Source: Hygrocybe punicea (taxonomy: Eukaryota; Basidiomycota; Agaricomycetes; Agaricales; Hygrophoraceae). Taken from it: 64,000 bases of DNA. The stretch lies in NCBI GenBank assembly GCA_963556145.1, contig OY744467.1:6634001-6698000 (forward strand). The letters are read 5' to 3'. Shown here one piece after another: positions 11,639-23,704 of this stretch; position 1 is the first letter of the stretch; each line of letters begins with the position of its first letter. Under the pieces are notes generated by a model. It searched no databases, had not been told where the DNA came from, and saw nothing but the letters and a program-made list of their open reading frames with translations. The position numbers were made by a program, and so were the translations under genes.

Positions 11639-12060
11639 CTAAATATGTCTTAAATATCCTTGGAACATAGGATCCTCATTGCAAATGCTTTGGTTCAAGA
11701 GAAAATTGCAGAATGGCCCACTAGTGAGGGTGGCCCACTTCCTGACCCATAACAGTATGGCCTCTATCTCATCAGTTGTTAGACTGGTGGAATCCACCGG
11801 AACAGGTTGTTTGGTGCCTTCTACAATATAGGATTCCAATGCCAAGTCACAGAGCACAGCTAGCATCTGTCTTTTCCATGGCATCCAGTTGTTGCTCTGT
11901 AGCGACTTGATCTGATATGTTCCAGAAGTGAATTTTGATTTGTCAGACATGGTCAATGGGTGCATGATACAAGGTGTGTAGCGTTGTCTGTTTATAGATT
12001 ATGGCCAGGGCTCATAACCTATTAAAGATAGAGAGTGATAAGATTGATAGCACAGTGGAT
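11639..12060 (-). mobile_element. Ty1/Copia retrotransposon remnant (gag start)
   Basis: The minus-strand frame 11965-11639 reads KSLQSNNWMPWKRQMLAVL and DEIEAILLWVRKWA, the opening of Copia Gag proteins (SNNW..W, then a short helix). It stops after 108 aa and downstream sequence to 11269 is frame-broken. Upstream in minus orientation is ggttatgagccctggc (about 12005-12020), compatible with a primer-binding or leader segment of fungal Copia elements. Sequence beginning tgttagacacttataatact at 12069 may be the LTR edge. No integrase or reverse transcriptase is present, so this is a truncated element. Confidence 0.55.
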
Positions 12061-12068
12061 AGAAGCAT

Positions 12069-13815
12069 TGTTAGACACTTATAATACTGAGGAATGATTC
12101 TATTTATTATGTTCACTTCTGAGCCCTTTATATACTACAATCCTAAGCTACTAGAATATTGTGGAGAGGTGTAGAACCTGTCTACTCTGACTCCTTTCCT
12201 TCCTTCAGGAGGAGTAAGTCACCTTGGGATCACCAAGCGATCCAGATTACCTAACATGTAATCTGATTATTCCGGGGGATCATTGTTCTGTACTCCAGAA
12301 AGGGTCAGAATGCTTGGACACCATTCCAACAGGTAATACATGCGATCATCCTTACCGTCCCCAGGATATTGGCTTCATTGAAGGTGCTTTCAGCCAACTA
12401 CCAGATGATCCAACCCTGTCCTCCAGCAGCATGGGCATGGAAAGGAACCCCAGTTTTCAACAAGAACCTAGTGATTTCTTGCATTGCACTATTGTCTGAA
12501 ATGGTAACTAGTGGGCATGAATGAGGTTGAAGGAGGATGATAATGAAATATCCAGGAGGTGGACTTGTCATCAGGTAAGGCAATAAAAACCAATGTTCTA
12601 CATTTCTGGCCATGTTATTTCAATCTTGGGAGAGAAAGACTTGGAAATGATAGCATTGTCTTGTGAAAAAAAACAGATGCATCCAACAGAGTAATACTAT
12701 TGATAACAAATCAAAAGGTGGCAAACCATAGGCACCAGTCCAAAATGATCAGTAGCTGTCTTCTGGAACATCATACACTGACTTCCCACCATCCGACTCA
12801 GCATCAGAATGTTCCAAGGTAGGGACTTGCCCAAGACATAGCTCCTGATACCATCTATATGGTGTTTTTTCAGTTAAGAGCATAAAATTAATATTGTACT
12901 CACCTTTTTCCAGCATCGATACTAAGCTGCAAAAGGTAGTTATAACTACCTTTTTTTTGATTTGATGACATTGTAGATGCGGGTTCAGGGTGGCTTCGGA
13001 ACACTAAAGAAGATCCTAGCCAAAGGGGTGTCAGCGTAGAAGTGACAGTGGATAATCAGTGTTGGGAATAGTAGTAAAAGGTGGTAATGGAAGTAAAAAT
13101 GTAAGCCGCCATGTAAAAATAGACAAATAACGATGAATCTGGCGATGAACGGACTAAAAACAGATAAATAACGAAGAACCCAACGATGCCGACAATGTCG
13201 GGTATGGCAGGTCAGGTCGGGTCGGGTCGGAAACGATGAATGAATAATGGAACAATGATAGAGACAATGAAGTGAACAATGAAAAGCTAAGGGTCTATGA
13301 GGACGAGGATTTGAAGGGACTAAAACATGAATCTGACTATAAGAAAATGGGGACTAAGGGTATCTTTTTTTGTACAGTCGTCGGGGACCGTTTTTATAGT
13401 ACATGAGTGTGTAGTCTACTTTCGGACATGTCTATTTCAGCCGATAGAAACTACAAAGAGAAGATGGAATGGGGATGTGGAAAGGGGGGTTGCAAAGTGA
13501 CATAGACAGGAAAATGGAGGGGAAAAGGAATATCCAAGAAAAAGATCTGAAATCTCACATATCTCTCCAAAGGGACGAAGGGATAGGTATATAAGGCAAG
13601 TCCGAAGTCAGGGATCGAGTCCGATGAGATCCGTCTCCTATTATTAGAACTCCGGGGCTTCTGAGGCTGCCGGATTTGGTCCAAAAGCGGCCGTCACAAA
13701 GCGGCATGTGTCGGGTCATGTCGGGTCACGTCATGTCGGGTTACGTTGGGTTGGAATGGGGATCGTTTGGAAGTGTTGGGTTCATCCGGATTCGTGATAT
13801 ATCGACGGTACGGAC
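12069..13815. other. Possible LTR, then non-coding repeat-like sequence
   Basis: About 12069-12230 may be the Copia LTR. From 12230 to 12610 weak frames exist on both strands, without a recognised family. Around 13195-13235 and 13705-13750 lie short clusters of gtcgggt-type units. These are not telomeric in sequence and are too few to be a satellite. I see no supported gene. Confidence 0.35.
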
Positions 13816-14844
13816 TCAGAGGGACATTGAGTCTCTACAACATGCCGAAGCTGTTGATATCTTTTCCAAGCTGAAGATCCCCAGGTTTGCATGATGAAAC
13901 GGCTGGATTCCCATTCTTTGAGGGCTAACCAAGTCTAAAACACCAGAAGTTAGTAATATATGACAAATGCGTTGAGCGAAATACCACTTGCCCACGTATA
14001 CCTTTGGACCACAATGTTGTGAGATAACGACGGATAACATTGGAACTGTGTATATGTTTGATGGCAGATCAATGTCATCGAAAAGTAATACATTTGTCGT
14101 ATTACTTGGATCGTGACAGGGTTCATGTATGCAAACAGAATTTTCTATGACATAAGTTAACAAAGTTCCATCGTATATTAATACAGAACTTACACAGTAA
14201 TTTCCTGAGATATGATGTAGGTGCAGGTATGTGGATAGATGCGTTGCAATACAAAAGTTCTGTTGATTCATGGGGATGTCATTGTCATCATGAAGGTTGA
14301 AGCCTTCCATGTAAGACTGAGCAACAGTGAGTAGTTCTTCCAGATGTGCCTGTACCCGCGATGAAATCCACTTGGCGATTATGATATGCATACCAGGATC
14401 TACTAATTGCACTTGTCAGTGCCTCTTCAGAACCAAATGAGAAGACTTACAAATTTCTCCAATGTCAGTTGAAGATTTGTCGTGTGCAGTCATGATTATC
14501 TCAATTCCCCAAGTTGAAAGTTCATCCAACGCTTCAGAGTCCAGCCACGCATAGAGTAGAGCATTGTAGTAGAGCAGTGTCATCGTCATGATGATGAAAA
14601 AGGGTAACATACCCCCAATAATGGGGTATGTTTTCTTCAATGCCCTCTCATCCAGGTCATCATCTGAGTTGATAACATTCAGTCCAGGGTATAATTCCAT
14701 GAACTGAGTTGCTGCCTGATTGAGTTTGATGGGCCTATTGTGCTGGGGGTCCATACCCTGACGATGCTGACATTGTAGAGGGGGCGAGTGATGCATTGGA
14801 TTGGTAAATGTGATATTCTTGAAAGGGAGGGATGCCTGGATCAT
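13816..14844 (-). CDS. Unrecognised multi-exon ORF
   Basis: Minus-strand exons read MHHSPPLQCQHRQGMD, NSDDDLDERALKKTYPIIGG (about 14690-14620), ALDELSTWGIEIIMTAHDKS (about 14540), then DPGMHIIIAKWISSRVQAHL and LPSNIYTVPMLSVVISQHCG before a stop at 13816. Likely GT-AG introns sit at about 14620-14545 and 14455-14405. No transmembrane segment or known motif was recognised once the intron is removed. The coding look (acidic and helical segments, consistent frames) supports a real or recently real gene, possibly transposon-linked given its surroundings. Confidence 0.4.
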
Positions 14845-15577
14845 TAGTAGGCACTATGGTCATATAGTCAACCCCAGCCATGCAATCATGGGCAGAAACA
14901 ACTCACAGACTCCAAATATCTGTGGTAAATCTGGGCTGTTATCTGGTTCGACAATGGAGCACACATTATACTGGTCTTCTATGTATATATATACCAATCT
15001 GGGACATGAAATTGTTGCAGATTTAAGTTGGCAATCCATTGGGAACACTACTGAGGTGCTCTGTGCCAATTTTCTAGGAAATCGGCAGACCAGTTATGGA
15101 GAAAGGGTCCATGCAAGTTGGAGGGGGATATGTGTTAATGTGGGGAATTAGTCTGAGTTTGGCTTCTAATTATCATGTGATGATGGCATCAATTATGATT
15201 CATAATCAAGTTGTTTGGTCATGTTTTCATGTCTTAGATGGGTTCTGAATCTCCTTTCAGTGCTCACTTCTAAATCAATCTCATAACTGTATTGAGGGCA
15301 TCCTGCACTTTATATGTCTCCATAGTCCCTTTTATTGCCAATGATCTTGTCTCTGCTCTGTTCACAATTGTTCCACTATCTATTGATACATGTATTCAAC
15401 TCTGGTCACCATGTAAAGTGGACTTGTGGCCATGGAGTCTTCAACAGGGTCTAATTCCACTCCACTGATCATGATTGTCTGTATGAGATATTTGTAACAA
15501 TTTAACCATCCAAATTTCATACAGGTAAAGAATAATGGTGTTTAGAATAAATGAAATACAAGTCTACTGGAAATAGT

Positions 15578-16828
15578 TCAAATTTGGTGAAGACATGTAG
15601 GACATTCATAACAGTCCCACTGTGTCTGGATCATCTCATCCACAAACTCTGCACCAAGCAACTGTCTCCAATCATTTGGAGCTGCCTCTTTATCAGCCCA
15701 TTCATGAGCCTTCTCAATATTTTGTCCAGTACCAGCCACATGGCAGTCCTTCTGCTGATCCTGACCTTGGCCATTTGAACCCCTGAAAATTGGGACGCTC
15801 TGTGTCAACTTATCCAAATCATTCAGCTCCCAAGGCGTCACTTCAATGGGCCCTGTGAGGCATCCCTCATGAAGCCATTCTTCACAGTAAACGCAAAAAC
15901 GTTGGAGATCCTTGCTTGGACTGTAGACTCTCTTGCAACAGCCTTTCTGAATCCTCTGAGCAGCAAGTCTTTCAGTTAATAACAGCCTTCACTGCCATGT
16001 TTAGCCACTCACCATCACCTCAAGATTCTTGTTCAGGAAGTTGACCTCAAACCGCCAAAACCATGCACCAACACCAATTTTCTGACTGTTGGATTACCTG
16101 TGATCAAAGTAAGGAATTTTCATGGGGACTGGCAAGGATAATCCATGTGTTCAATTTGAAGAAATACAACCATCAAGGTAAGCTCACATCCAATACTTAG
16201 AGCAGGAATGATTTGATCATGATTGCTCTTGATGAGCTCAGTAGAGCTCATCTGCTCAAATGGACTGAAGAGAATGGATGATTCAATCCAAGAATATAAT
16301 GGCAGATGAATAAATCTTACAGCAAGGCAAGCAGCTTCCTTTTCAGCCTTTTACTTAACTTCACATCCTGAATGTGCTGCTGGGTGTAAAACCAGGACAC
16401 CTTTGCCCACAGCTCAGGGGGTTCACCATCATCACCCTCAGGTGAGGCTCTAAGATCCTCAATGGTCCCATACCAATAGCAATCTGGATAAAGATGCCCA
16501 TCCGGCTGTCGAGGAGAAAGAGTAGCATACTCTGTCTCTGGTGGGATGATTGCCACACTTGGGGAAAAGATGAGCTCAGATCAATGTATAACCATTGCGC
16601 ATGATGTTCTTATGTGTCTTTTCGAACAAAGTTCACTGTCTCATCACGTTCATCTACAACTAAGGTTGAAACATTGTCATGTAAGGTTTTCCAAATGAAT
16701 GTGAATCTCAACTTGCCACGATATGAGGCCCAAGTTTTCATCTTTGCATACTGAGTATGTGTTGGAGGCTTTCCAGCAGGAGCCAGACGTCTTTGGTGAA
16801 AAACTGCAAGGTTGCTTTGGGAGGCCAT
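15578..16828 (-). CDS. BAH-PHD-type chromatin protein
   Basis: The minus strand starts with MASQSNLAVFHQRR (16828) and reads TVNFVRKD into a GT-AG intron ending near 16560. It resumes as VAIIPPETEYATL, CYWYGTIEDLRASPEGDD and LWAKVSWFYTQQHIQDV. Tyr-Trp-x-Gly-x-Ile-Glu-Asp followed by Lys-Val-x-Trp-Phe-Tyr is the core of a bromo-adjacent homology (BAH) domain. MSSTELIKSNHDQIIPALSI (about 16260-16200) fits its end. Further on, CCKRVYSPSKDLQRFCVYCEEWLHEGC (shown here as a pattern: CC, then C-x2-C, then W-x-H-x2-C; about 15950-15860) looks like a PHD finger, followed by TPWELNDLDKL. BAH-PHD proteins read histone marks in plants and fungi. Exon joins between the two domains were not fully solved, and the middle frame carries a stop that may lie in an intron. 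Confidence 0.55.
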
Positions 16829-16919
16829 CGATAATTATATCCTGGATAGATGGGTCTTTTATAGGGGATTTTCACCAATATCAAATTCAGGCACCATTCT
16901 GATCAAATATGAAATTGAA

Positions 16920-17010
16920 TGAACAGGTGATGATGGTGCCTAGCCTCATGCCCTAATCTCATGCCTAGCCTCATGCCCTAATCTGGTGCCTGAGCCTCAT
17001 GGCCCAGCAA
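16920..17010. repeat. Short imperfect tandem repeat
   Basis: Units such as gcctagcctcatgccctaat recur three times with small changes between about 16935 and 17005. It lies upstream of the BAH-PHD gene start. Confidence 0.5.
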
Positions 17011-17344
17011 ATATATAGTCTTCCAATTGACAATTCACACAACAAATTAAAACCACAGACGGCTCGAGTACCATATTGACAGATATCACTGAACTGCAAA
17101 TGGTCTTGCAATCATTCAACAGTTGCTGGATGAAGAATCCAAGCCCGAAACAAATGAGTTGGAGGCCAACTTGGCAAGTTTACACATGAACATGGTGAGC
17201 TTACAGTCGACCTTTGTTGGGGTTACATTTCCGGTGGAGTATTGTTTCAGAATTGTCAGGTGATTGCTCTTGCTCACTTTCTCATTATCATAGACATGTG
17301 AAGATGAAGGACAAGCATGATGGTTTGACAGTCCTGTTGGTAGC

Positions 17345-17776
17345 TTGATCTTGTTTCAGATTTCCATGCTCAAACTGAAACCTTCAGCTCTCAACCCAGA
17401 AGATGTATCTGTTGCATCTGGGTGCAACTCCCCTAGTCAATGCCCTGCAGTTCCATTGCAGTCAACACCACTTGTCCCCATTTATGTTTCATCTGACGAG
17501 GCTTCACAGTCAATCCCTGAGAGTGAAGATGGGAGTGGGTCCAACAGTTCATATGAATCTGCACCAGCTGTACCAGCTGTAGAAGGGAATGACCCACCTG
17601 ATCAGGAGGTTGTAGGTCTATCAGTTCTTGGTCAGTCATCCACTCTGAAAACCTCAATCATCTTATCACAATGGGTTCATTATTCAGCATTGGAGTTGCT
17701 ACATCCCCTTAAATGGGGTAGAGCTCTGCTTCAGTTGTCGACACTCAAAGATCACACATGGCTAGATGCCCAGTAG
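17345..17776 (+). CDS. Hypothetical Ser/Glu/Pro-rich ORF
   Basis: An open frame of 143 codons with a low-complexity acidic core (VSSDEASQSIPESEDGSGSN) and no recognised domain. It may be an exon of the gene whose following frame (RQFRETYHWPLEEPCELAPL, about 17830-17890) runs into duplication block A. The composition resembles linkers of transposon-linked fungal proteins, so the call is weak. Confidence 0.3.
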   Translation: MILFQISMLKLKPSALNPEDVSVASGCNSPSQCPAVPLQSTPLVPIYVSSDEASQSIPESEDGSGSNSSYESAPAVPAVEGNDPPDQEVVGLSVLGQSSTLKTSIILSQWVHYSALELLHPLKWGRALLQLSTLKDHTWLDAQ

Positions 17777-17931
17777 GACATTACATTTCATTCAACTGCT
17801 GGATGCTGGAAACCATAACGGATGTTGAAATTCGGCAATTCCGTGAAACCTACCATTGGCCACTGGAAGAACCATGTGAGCTGGCTCCACTTGTTGGGAT
17901 GTTAAACACAGGGCAAAGTCTGAATGAGAAA

Positions 17932-19866
17932 GGGAGTACTGAGGAGGCAATCACTACTGTGTGGTATACTGGCAACCAGATAAGCAAAGGGTCCATGTTC
18001 TGGAGATGAATTATATGGCATACAGCTTAGAGCTGGTTGCCACTGATTGGGATGCATGAGGTGGGCCACAGATCTGGGAGAAGCTAGTGAAGCTTCATGG
18101 TTGGGAGTGCACAGAGATGACAGTTTCCAAGGGGACTGCCATCCTCAAACAGCATACGAGAAAAGCTAGTTCGAGCGTTGGCAGTATGTACCTCAAGAAA
18201 TGAAGATGGTGATCGAGCTGCAACCAGCTATCAGCAATGATGCACCAACGGGTTTCTGCCTCATCATGAGCAATCTCTGCACTTTCAATGCAGGCCTCGT
18301 AGTCAAGAATTATATTATTTCTAGACAGATTTGAATTTGACTGACGAGGACAGTGGGACTCTGCCGCCTTTTCTTTTGGCTCTTCTAGGCACTGAGTTGG
18401 TATAAGATAGGAGGGAAGTGCCATGTATGCAAAACGGCGCTGGGATACCAAGGCGGCAGATTGACATACAAGCGATGAGGGAGGCAACTTAGGGCTACTG
18501 TGCTCTTCAGATCTGCTGAATTGTTGTTTCATCTCTCATACGCGTCAAGTTGAAGTACTGGATGGTTACGCCATACAAGTGATGGGTTACGCAGGTAAGC
18601 AATTGGAGTTAGAGGTGAAGTTGGAGGATGAATGGTTAACGGATGGGCTCTCTAGCAGACTCCTGCATGACTTGGATAAGTGCCCTTTTCAAAATCGTGG
18701 CACATGTTCAAATCGACATTATAGTGGTGCAAGTACTAGTGAAGTTAGACAGCAGTTTGTGTGTTGGAGGGGTGTGATATTAATAGTCGACATCAGAGAA
18801 CAACTGTAAATCCCTTGTCAGCCTCTCAGATTATGTATATAAAAGCAGGTGAAGGCGTTATATGGTTTGCCAGTGAATTCACCATCATTCAATACAAATG
18901 GAAGTAAACAATACCATGACAAATTCAAGTTTGTCCATGACATCCATCAGGAAAAAGAGGATGAACTGATAAGAGCTTTTATAAGTCCAATAATTTTGAC
19001 CATATATGTAATTCTTACACAATGTCTGATAAATGTTTACATAGGACAATATAGTTGGTGAATTCAGCCAAGTCCCTCAGGATGTCTCAAGTGACAATTG
19101 TTGCTCAATATCTCTCAACATGCTAAACATTGAGCACTCTCCTAACAATTGGTGATATTTACACAGCATGTCAACATTGCAGAACTCATCCGCAAGTGTC
19201 AGCAAGTCACAAATTTGCAAGCCTATCCAGGGAGATCAATATGAGCAATACAACAGTAATTCTCTGGTCTTGCAATTGGTTATATAGGACAATATAGTTG
19301 GTGAATTCAACCAGATCCCACAGGATACCCTAGTTGGCAATTGTTGCCCGATATCTCTCAAAATGAGCCAACACTGCAGATCTCATCAGCAAGTGTCAGC
19401 AAGTCACAAATTGGTGGGTCTATTCAGGGAGATTAATATGAGCAATAACTCTCTGGTCTTGCAGCTATGTTACAAATTTACAAGGTTCATTTTAATAGTT
19501 ACCTGCAGCAACATTGATAACTCTTCTTATTATTGTCAATCCATTGTCAACTCAGAGTGATCTTACAGAATATGACAGACTGTAGTTCCTACTAAGTGCC
19601 ATAATCCTTGACAGAATTGGCTTGCTCCAAAGCAGAATTTTGATCATCTGATACAACAAACCAACTGAGGTTCAGGCTTGGGAAGAAATTTTCATACCAG
19701 AAACAGGATCCACATGTTGCAACAAAAGCGAACGTATAAGATACAATTAAAAAATAGCAATAAATTCCGCTACCCTATGAGGAACTTCCCGCTGCAGCAG
19801 CTTTCCTGATTGCTTGCCTCTTTGATCTTTGCGAGTGCACTATTTTTGGAAAGGGGATGTTGGGCA
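17932..19866 (+). repeat. Duplication block A, copy 1
   Basis: Repeated in the same orientation at 48805-50730. It contains coding-like sequence on both strands at its left end and the 3' end of a DUF6698 gene (minus) at its right end. Inside it, a direct repeat of period 243 begins at aggacaatatagttggtg (19043 and 19286) and is present in both copies. The right edge is the octamer gttgggca (19859-19866), which occurs once here and is the target site of a hAT-like insertion in the other copy. Confidence 0.9.
18095..18532 (-). CDS. Conserved 145-codon ORF in block A, copy 1
   Basis: The minus frame MKQQFSRSEEHSSPKLPPSS... through IADSWLQLDHHLHFLR stays open in both block A copies (the other is 48971-49408) despite about a dozen amino-acid changes. 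The opposite strand also has a coding-like stretch (VPQEMKMVIELQPAIS) in the same place. I do not recognise either and cannot decide which strand is coding. Persistence of an open frame in two copies is the only support. Confidence 0.35.
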   Translation of the reverse strand: MKQQFSRSEEHSSPKLPPSSLVCQSAALVSQRRFAYMALPSYLIPTQCLEEPKEKAAESHCPRQSNSNLSRNNIILDYEACIESAEIAHDEAETRWCIIADSWLQLDHHLHFLRYILPTLELAFLVCCLRMAVPLETVISVHSQP

Positions 19867-21199
19867 GACGAATAACCAGGGAAAATTTGACTAGTCAGAA
19901 AGTAATTAGTGTCAATTGAGTGGACAATCCAAAATGAAGATACCAATTCCACCAGATCACGAGATCACCGACTTCCTCTTTCTTGTCAACATTGTCAAAC
20001 AATTCTAAAACGCTGTTGTAAAATCATTCCAAGTCGGTGGCAGTATCCATCTGAGAGAATACAGCAGATGAACTTAAAGCAAATTGAGTCTGCAGGAATT
20101 AAACCTATAACACAATATGAAGTAATGCAAATAAGAGCATGTACCTGAGTCATGATGTAGGTGATAGAGGCTAGTGTAATATGGGTCATGCCATGGATCC
20201 GAGCGTTGCCTGATTGAGTAGCTCTGGCTTCCCGCTCAACCGAGCTAGGCGACGTAAATACATATTTACAGGCCTGCATGAACAGAAATGAGTTTCAATT
20301 GAGAAGCACGCAAGAGATGGTTACCTTTACTAGGATAGAACTTCTGAACAAACCATTCCAAGGATCCTCAGGGTTGTAGTGGTAATCCACATACAAAAAG
20401 ACCAGCCATTAGTCACCTGGGACCATCAACTCTCCACTTTGAAGGCCTGCCTTAATTCTATGTAGGCATCAGTAGTTGTTGGTGGAAATGAGGAAGCGTT
20501 GTACTCTTGAGAGGCCCAGTCCAATCCCACAGGGCAAAGGAGTGCACTGGTGTGCTCATGGTGGAATTCATGATCAACCTTGATGTTGCGAGATAGGGAG
20601 GGATTAAGGGTTTGGCCTCTTGGCATAATCCAATTGAGTACACCACTTTTCAGGCTCTTTGTGTCATCAGATCTAGTGCTCGAAGCACCTCGTTGAATCT
20701 GTACAAGTGGTGAAGTCAGGTAAAGGATGGTGAAGGCATCTCATACCAGTTCAGCAATTGTCACCACATCTTCTTTGGACCCTTCCATTAAGCCTTGCTC
20801 AATATTTGGGATCATTTGAATTATAGTTTCAAAAATGCGGTGTTCCCTTCTTTCCCTGAGTAATGATAAAAGCAGTAAGTAGGTTAATAAAGGAAATTTT
20901 CAATGACTGTGAATACTTGTAGGTGAATGATTCGTCCAGCTCATCAGATAATTCGGCCATGTGGAGGAGCCCGTTAGTGAGTAAGGCCTGGATGTTGCAA
21001 AGTGCGTGCATGGTCCACCCGAAATGGTGGACATGATGAATGAGAGGATCTGCTACATACCTGGTCAGAGCAAGATTAACCAGTGAGTAAATCTAGAAGC
21101 ATTGACTAGGACTTACAGTTTTTTGTGGGGACCAAGTTGCAGAGCGTTTTCATCTCTCTGATGGCAACCAGTCGATGGGGGAATTTCATCTCCAGCCAT
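19770..21199 (-). CDS. DUF6698-like protein, block copy 1 (contiguous)
   Basis: Read right to left: MAGDEIPPSTGCHQRDENAL (start 21199), an intron (gtaagtcctag... to ...ctctgaccag, about 21117-21060), YVADPLIHHVHHFGWTMHAL, CNIQALLTNGLLHMAELSDE, ARSDDTKSL-like sequence, WIMPRGQTLNPSLSRNIKVD, a diverged HPxTGALLCPVGLDW segment, a region corresponding to GDQWPVFLY and EDPWNGLFRS, ACKYVFTSPSSVEREARATQ, SGNARIHGMTHITLASITYI and the tail QIFPGYSSAQHPLSKNSALA ending at 19770. This is the full order of the DUF6698 family as I know it (function unknown). Small frame breaks may exist between exons. It is divergent from the DUF6532 gene, with about 330 bases between starts. The copy at 48.8-61.5 kb is split into three pieces. 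Confidence 0.7.
19859..21074. repeat. Duplication block B, copy 1
   Basis: Matches the complementary strand of 53256-54467, that is, the second copy is inverted relative to this one. It carries the middle exons of the DUF6698 gene. Its right edge (gagcaag at 21068-21074) lies inside a DUF6698 intron, so an inversion breakpoint there in the other copy fell in intron sequence. Confidence 0.9.
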
Positions 21200-21785
21200 A
21201 TTTTGCAAACGAGAATGAAAGCCTGGCTTTATAGCTCTCAGCAGAAATTCGAAGTCAGTCATGACTCAACTGTTGTGGCTAATGATTAATGATGGTCATT
21301 GGTGGTCGACATCATCTTAATGCGAAGAGTGAGCGTAGTGGTTGATTTCTATGATATCATATAGTTGGAATCAACTGCACTCAGCTAAGCTTGTTTCAAA
21401 CTTTGCACTTGTTTGATGACATCTTTTCCAATGATGCGATGACGACTTAGTCCTTTGGGTAAATCACTCAAAGTTATTGAAGTGCTACGTCGTCTCTAGG
21501 AAAGCACTTATCCCAGCCTGATCCTTTCTTTTGCAAGACTTTCAGCCGTTCGGTACTGAAATGCCTGTGCAAGAGATATTTCCACCACCAGATCCACAGT
21601 ACCCTATCCCTCGCTTGCCCCTTTCCCCCTTTCCTCCGATTGCAATGAAGGCGAGAAAATGGGGAAGATGCATCCACGCACCAGCAATGATGCCCCCAAC
21701 CACCCCAACAAAGTGGCCAACATCTTTGGTGACCACAATGTGCCCCTGGCCTCCCATTTTCCACCTTACACACAACTGGCACCCC
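21071..21785 (+). repeat. Duplication block C, copy 1
   Basis: Matches 60794-61518 in the same orientation, ending at cacacaactggcacc. It holds the first exon of the DUF6698 gene (minus), the intergenic promoter region and the start of the DUF6532 gene (plus). Confidence 0.9.
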
Positions 21786-22639
21786 TGCATTTGCCACAGG
21801 TAAAGCAAACTCGAAGAAAATCAAGGAGCTTGCAGCAGAGTCACTTTCACAGGCCTGTGTCTGGCAAAAGAATTCCAGTAAGTTGTTGGTAATCCATGGA
21901 ATCACACTGATATTATTTCATAGACATGGAGTGTGATGCCAATATTTTGGCCCTTGTTTGTTGCTCTTCTTGAATGATTCATATCGAAGCTGATTTTCTC
22001 TTAGATAACATGTGAAGTCATAGGAGTTCAGACAAAAATGAAGGTTCTTGCAGCAGAGCACGTCAAATTGCAGTACTCCATATTCCCACTGGCTACTTCA
22101 GGGATTGCTGAGAAATCAGAGGAATGGGTGGACTTTGTCTCAAATGCCATCAAAGTATTATTGAATGAGCAGCAAGGATATCCTCTCACAGACAATGTAA
22201 TCTCATTCTCTCATTCTCACAAATCAATTTAATTTAATTTAATTTTTTTTGCCAGGTGCAACATCCAACTGTACCATACTTTAGCAATTCGGTTTTCTAT
22301 GAGCTTAGGATCAAGTACCTCTGGGGAAACAAGAATTCCCTGGGCGTTCTATACCCAGATCAGTTTGTAGGGATGATGGCTCTGCCTTTCATTGCATTGA
22401 TTTGCACTGTCATAAGTTTCCCTTTTCTCTATATCTATTTACCACTAAATTTTAATCAGTTAAAGTGGGCCCTCGATGGGTATGCAACTGGCAAGTTGGT
22501 TACAAGCAAGCTGAGTGCTAAATTGTATGAGAAAATCTACTTGAAATTTCTGCGGGACCTCAAGTTGCTCGATTCTGATCCCAAACTAGGTCCCCCATTC
22601 CACCAGTATCATCAGAAGTGGACCGATGATGGAATGTGA
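21531..22639 (+). CDS. DUF6532-like protein
   Basis: Exons read MQDFQPFGTEMPVQEIFPPP (Pro-rich start), KANSKKIKELAAESLSQACV (about 21800-21860), MKVLAAEHVKLQYSIFPLAT, SEEWVDFVSNAIKVLLNEQQ, then after an intron QHPTVPYFSNSVFYELRIKY, NKNSLGVLYPDQFVGMMALP and, after a second intron, LKWALDGYATGKLVTSKLSA, LYEKIYLKFLRDLKLLDSDP and a stop at 22639. His-Pro-x-(Val/Ile), the Asn/Lys-Ser-Leu-Gly and Tyr-Pro-Asp-x-Phe segments, and the Leu-x-W helix fit the family I know as DUF6532 (unknown function, abundant near fungal transposons). Sequence past 21785 is not present in the second block copy, where only the first exon survives. Confidence 0.6.
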
Positions 22640-23239
22640 GTCGCTTTGCATATTCATGTTTCTGATTCTCAGTTTTACCACCGTGACAGTAAGCATTATA
22701 ATGATGCCCATTCTCAGACACAAAAAGCCTTTCATAAATCTAGCAATCTTGCTACGTCGTCCATTTCTGCATCTGAAGAGTAGGGGTATTTGATATTCCA
22801 GATTGTATATGCCTTTCTCCTGTAGTTTTGAATAGGGAGTCACCGTTTTTCACTCGGATGTGCAGGACACCTAAACACCAGCCTCCAACAATGCCTGACA
22901 CCCAATGCCCAATACCCAAACCAGGACAAGACACTAATGCGTATTAGTAAGTGCCCTTTCTATTTCTGTGTTGTCTCTAAACTCCTGCCCACACTCATCT
23001 CACACATCTTGCATGCATGGTCCAAGTCATTACATTTAGACAAGTAGACGATCCCCAAACTTTTCCAGGATGTCTCCTTTGAAGTCCTTCCTCCCCCACA
23101 TCTTGCATCCTCCTATGTAACACTGATGATCATCCATTGCAATACAGCCAGGAAGGTGAGTACTTTCTATCATGTGTTTTGAGTTAGTTCACAAGGCACT
23201 CTACAGCGCACCCATTTGTTCGATGCCTCAACCCAATAC
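22640..23239. other. Intergenic, no gene seen
   Basis: 3' flank of the DUF6532-like gene up to the hAT-like insertion. No domain-bearing frame was recognised. Confidence 0.4.
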
Positions 23240-23704
23240 TCACATGATAGTGATGCCGAAGTTCGGTTCGGAACTGATCTGAACCCAGTTTGAACCGCGA
23301 ACCGAACCGGAAGTTCAGTTCTGGTTCAGCCATTTGGCTGAACCGAACCGCTGGTTCAGTTTGCGGTTCTGGCACTGACATGTGGTTCAAACCGCGTTCA
23401 AACGCGGTTCATACCGCAAACCGTAATGTATAGTTACCTACGTAGATACTCATTTAGATACTTAATTTTTCACATTTTTTTCTATGCAGTCGCGTGAACT
23501 TAGGTCATGTGACCTTAAACATACTCGCGCGAAACACTAACTTGAACGTTACTCAACAACCACGGTAAGTAATGGCCTCATACTATATTTTACTGACATT
23601 TTATTACATAGAACAGCCCCCCATGGCCCACCTTGACTGCATAAAGAAGGCCCCCACGGTCAACTCCACCCAACAACCTCCCTCACGTTCCAACGCAAGT
23701 CGGA

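Noticed and set aside
13195..13750. Clusters of gtcgggt resembling a telomere-like repeat
   Set aside because: Only a few irregular units and not the fungal ttaggg type.
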